Part shown: piece by piece, positions 6,839 to 9,008 of the stretch | How the letters are laid out: every line of letters begins with the position of its first letter | How positions within the stretch are numbered: the stretch's first letter is position 1 | NCBI GenBank assembly: GCA_945874515.1 | Contig: CAMCHA010000067.1 | Coordinates: 1-9,008, forward strand | Direction: 5' to 3' | Length of the DNA stretch: 9,008 nt | Source: Asaia bogorensis | GTDB lineage: Bacteria; Pseudomonadota; Alphaproteobacteria; Acetobacterales; Acetobacteraceae | The notes under the pieces: generated by a model | What the model was told of the DNA's origin: nothing | The model's input: the letters and a program-made list of their open reading frames with translations, nothing else | The model's database searches: none | Made by a program: the position numbers and the translations under genes

Positions 6839-8412
6839 CAGGCGGCCTCGATCTCGATTTTGCGAAACAGCGGGCTTGGGGGCGGCAGGACCGTGCCGGC
6901 GGGCAGAGGTGTCGCCAGCGCAGCCAAATCCCGGGCATCTTGGGGCACGGCGAGCTGATCGAGCAAAGCCGCCATGGTCCCAGGCATGAAGGGCTGCAAC
7001 GCCGTCGCCGCACCGCGCAGCACGGAATGCAGATGGCGCAGCACGGCTTCCATGCGGACCAGATCGGTTTTCTTCAAAGCCCAAGGCGCTTGCGCGGTGA
7101 TATAGCCATTGGCGGCGCGCACAACCCGAAACACCTCTTCCAATGCCAGATGGAAGGCCTGGTCTTCGACATGCTTGCCCACCAGGCCGGGCATGGCGGC
7201 AAGCGCATCCAGCAGCGCCACATCATCTCCAATGGCGGGTGCCGGGGCCGGCAGCTTGCCCTCACAATTGCGCTGAATGAGGGAAAGCGTGCGATTGGCA
7301 AGGTTACCCAGCGCATCGGCCAATTCGCCGTTCAACCGATTGGCCAAGGCTTTCCGCGAAAAATCTCCATCCGCGCCAAATGGCACTTCACGCAGCAGGA
7401 AATAGCGCAGCGGATCAAGCCCGTAATCGGCGACCAAAGCCACCGGATCAATGGCATTGCCGAGGGATTTGGACATTTTCTGCCCCTCAATCGTCCACCA
7501 GCCATGGGCAAAAACGCGCTTCGCGGGCTCGATCCCGGCTGCCAACAAAAAGGCCGGCCAATAGATCGTATGGAAGCGCACAATATCCTTGCCGACGAAA
7601 TGCGCGCTCGCCGGCCAGAATTTCCAGCGCTCGGCGTTTGCGTCTGGGTATCCCGCGGCGGTGATGTAATTGGTCAGCGCATCAAGCCACACATACATCA
7701 CATGCGCGGGATCGCCTGGCACCTTCACCCCCCAGGTGAAGCTGGTCCGCGATATGGAAAGATCGAGCTTTTCCGGCTTATCGGCAAAATCCTTAAGCCC
7801 CTGCTGCACAAAGGCGCGCACTTCATTGCGCCGCGCTTCGGGCTGCACATCAATCCTCTCCGCATGACCTTCCGGCAGATCAAAGCGGCGCAGCAAATCC
7901 GGCAGCCACTTCGACAGGCGGAAGAAGTAAGATGGCTCCCGCACCCATTCCACCGGCGCGCCTGATGGCGCGTATTTCACGCCATCGCGTTCCGTCAGCT
8001 CATCCGGGCCATAAAACGCCTCATCTCGCACGGCATACCAGCCCTCATAATGGCCGAGGTAAATCTCATCGCGCCGGGCCAATTCTTCCCAAAGTGCGGA
8101 ACAGGCCGTCTTGTGGCGATCTTCCGTGGTGCGGATGAAATCATCATTGGAAAGGCCAAGCGTCGCGGTCAGGTCGCGGAAATGTTGGCTGACTTGGTCC
8201 GTGAAGGCTTGCGGTTCCATCCCCGCATCGCGCGCGGCCTTTTCCACCTTCTGGCCATGCTCATCCGTGCCGGTCAGGAAGAACACCTCATGACCTTGCA
8301 GCCGCCACCAGCGCGCCAGCACATCCGCCGCCACCGAGGTATAGGCATGCCCGACATGCGGCTTGTCATTGACATAATAAATGGGCGTTGTGACGTAGCG
8401 CGTTTTTGTCAT
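6838..8412 (-). CDS. metG: Methionyl-tRNA synthetase
   Basis: This encodes a 524-residue class I methionyl-tRNA synthetase, which charges initiator and elongator tRNA-Met. The Rossmann fold begins with YVTTPIYYVND, and the HIGH signature appears as HVGH (19-22). The KMSKS loop is KMSKS (312-316), and the anticodon-binding helical domain follows from about residue 360. The connective-peptide region around residues 125-145 (YAVRDEAFYGPDEL) lacks the CxxC zinc-knuckle cysteines of E. coli-type enzymes, and there is no C-terminal EMAP-like tRNA-binding domain. Both fit the short, zinc-free MetG form common in alphaproteobacteria. The ATG at 8412 has AAGG 9 bases upstream. It lies 26 bp after holB, and tatD overlaps its stop by one base, so these genes form one transcription unit. 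Confidence 0.97.
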   Translation of the reverse strand: MTKTRYVTTPIYYVNDKPHVGHAYTSVAADVLARWWRLQGHEVFFLTGTDEHGQKVEKAARDAGMEPQAFTDQVSQHFRDLTATLGLSNDDFIRTTEDRHKTACSALWEELARRDEIYLGHYEGWYAVRDEAFYGPDELTERDGVKYAPSGAPVEWVREPSYFFRLSKWLPDLLRRFDLPEGHAERIDVQPEARRNEVRAFVQQGLKDFADKPEKLDLSISRTSFTWGVKVPGDPAHVMYVWLDALTNYITAAGYPDANAERWKFWPASAHFVGKDIVRFHTIYWPAFLLAAGIEPAKRVFAHGWWTIEGQKMSKSLGNAIDPVALVADYGLDPLRYFLLREVPFGADGDFSRKALANRLNGELADALGNLANRTLSLIQRNCEGKLPAPAPAIGDDVALLDALAAMPGLVGKHVEDQAFHLALEEVFRVVRAANGYITAQAPWALKKTDLVRMEAVLRHLHSVLRGAATALQPFMPGTMAALLDQLAVPQDARDLAALATPLPAGTVLPPPSPLFRKIEIEAA

Positions 8413-8438
8413 CTCTATTGGCCTTAATCTGGCTCACA

Positions 8439-9008
8439 TCAGGCTGAAAGCCAGGAAAGCCCGGTCAGCACCGCCTGTTTGCGGTCCATATTCAGTCTTT
8501 CGGTCTCATCCACGAGGCGCCCGAGCCTATCCCATAGCGCGGGCCAAGCGGCAAGCGGATGGGAGCTGACCCAGCCAGGTGCGGCTTCCCCGCGCGCGGC
8601 CTGGCGGAGCCCGGCGGAAAGCCGCCCGCGCAGCAGCGCCATGAAGGTGGTGAATTGCGCCCCGCTGCGATCCGCTGCGCAGCGATCTGCCAGCGCATGC
8701 AGCCGCGCCGGGTCGGGGCGCTTCAGGCCAGAAAGGCATTCTTCCACCAAAGCCTGCAATTCCAGGCCATCGCCTTCGGCGAGCTGCATGGCGCGGCCGG
8801 GCGAGCCTTCCGCCATCTCAGCAAGCCTGGCGCAATCCGTTGCCGGCAGATCCGGCAAAAGCCGCGCGAGCAAAGGCGTCATTTCCGACTCAGCCAGCGG
8901 AAAAAGATCAAGCCGCCTACAGCGGCTCCGGATGGTCGGCAAAAGCCGTGTGGGGGCGGAGGAAACCAGCAGCAAAATGGCGCGCGCCGGCGGTTCTTCT
9001 AGCACTTT
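8439..9008 (-). CDS. holB: DNA polymerase III delta' subunit, 3' part (cut by window edge)
   Basis: This is the C-terminal 189 codons of a clamp-loader delta' subunit; the 5' end lies beyond position 9008. Delta' is the stator of the clamp loader that opens and loads the sliding beta clamp. The visible part begins KVLEEPPARAILLLVSSAP, the usual helix and sensor-1 strand, followed by LLPTIRSRCRRL with the conserved SRC motif. The rest is the helical collar domain, which is weakly conserved. The Walker-A and zinc modules would be in the missing half. A GTG at 9005 could be mistaken for a start, but the conserved motif crosses it, so the gene is open at the edge rather than starting here. The identity is supported by the holB-metG-tatD order; in alphaproteobacteria tmk normally precedes it. 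Confidence 0.9.
   Translation of the reverse strand, partial: KVLEEPPARAILLLVSSAPTRLLPTIRSRCRRLDLFPLAESEMTPLLARLLPDLPATDCARLAEMAEGSPGRAMQLAEGDGLELQALVEECLSGLKRPDPARLHALADRCAADRSGAQFTTFMALLRGRLSAGLRQAARGEAAPGWVSSHPLAAWPALWDRLGRLVDETERLNMDRKQAVLTGLSWLSA

Noticed and set aside
6839..7084. An N-terminal extension of tatD by 82 codons
   Set aside because: It overlaps metG out of frame, and the family starts at MLVDSHCHLD, which matches the ATG at 6838.
6940..7965. A 341-codon open frame on the plus strand opposite metG
   Set aside because: It is antisense to a well-supported metG, with no recognisable motif and no ribosome-binding site that I can defend.
1..9008. A novel defence, secondary-metabolite or mobile system
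   Set aside because: All coding capacity is taken by conserved housekeeping genes, with gaps of about 155 bp or less; nothing is left for an unknown system.

Overview
The window is a compact, ordinary housekeeping region of a GC-rich bacterial chromosome. Every gene I can support lies on the minus strand, so transcription runs from position 9008 towards position 1. The gene set and order, and the wording of the ClpX, ClpP and HU proteins, point to an alphaproteobacterium. From memory of the ClpX N-terminus, Rhodospirillales/Acetobacteraceae is my best guess, but I have not searched any database.

Right part (9008 to about 5255): the 3' part of holB (DNA polymerase III delta'), then metG (methionyl-tRNA synthetase), tatD (metal-dependent DNase) and a PhnP-like metallo-beta-lactamase-fold hydrolase. 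Gaps are 26 bp (holB-metG), a 1-base TGATG overlap (metG-tatD), and one codon (tatD to hydrolase). This looks like one operon, the downstream end of the conserved alphaproteobacterial tmk-holB-metG-tatD-MBL block; tmk would lie outside the window.

Middle and left part (about 5250 to 200): a protein quality-control and chromatin cluster, clpP, clpX, lon and hup (HU). The gaps are about 100-150 bp, so genes may have their own promoters as well as readthrough. ClpX unfolds substrates for ClpP, and Lon is a second, independent ATP-dependent protease. HU is a small DNA-binding protein and a reported Lon substrate in other bacteria. Candidate promoter elements lie before clpX and lon. The hup leader carries two short direct-repeat pairs.

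Left edge (1 to 130): a tRNA-Val(UAC) gene with no encoded CCA. It is followed by a promoter-like sequence (TTGACA, 18 bp, TATCAG) pointing out of the window.

No mobile element, CRISPR array, prophage, toxin-antitoxin pair or recognisable novel system is present. The least understood gene is the MBL-fold hydrolase. The remaining points of interest are regulatory and translational details: direct repeats before hup, hairpins before clpX and lon, a TTG start one codon after an in-frame stop, and no trigger factor gene next to clpP. No gap between genes exceeds about 155 bases.
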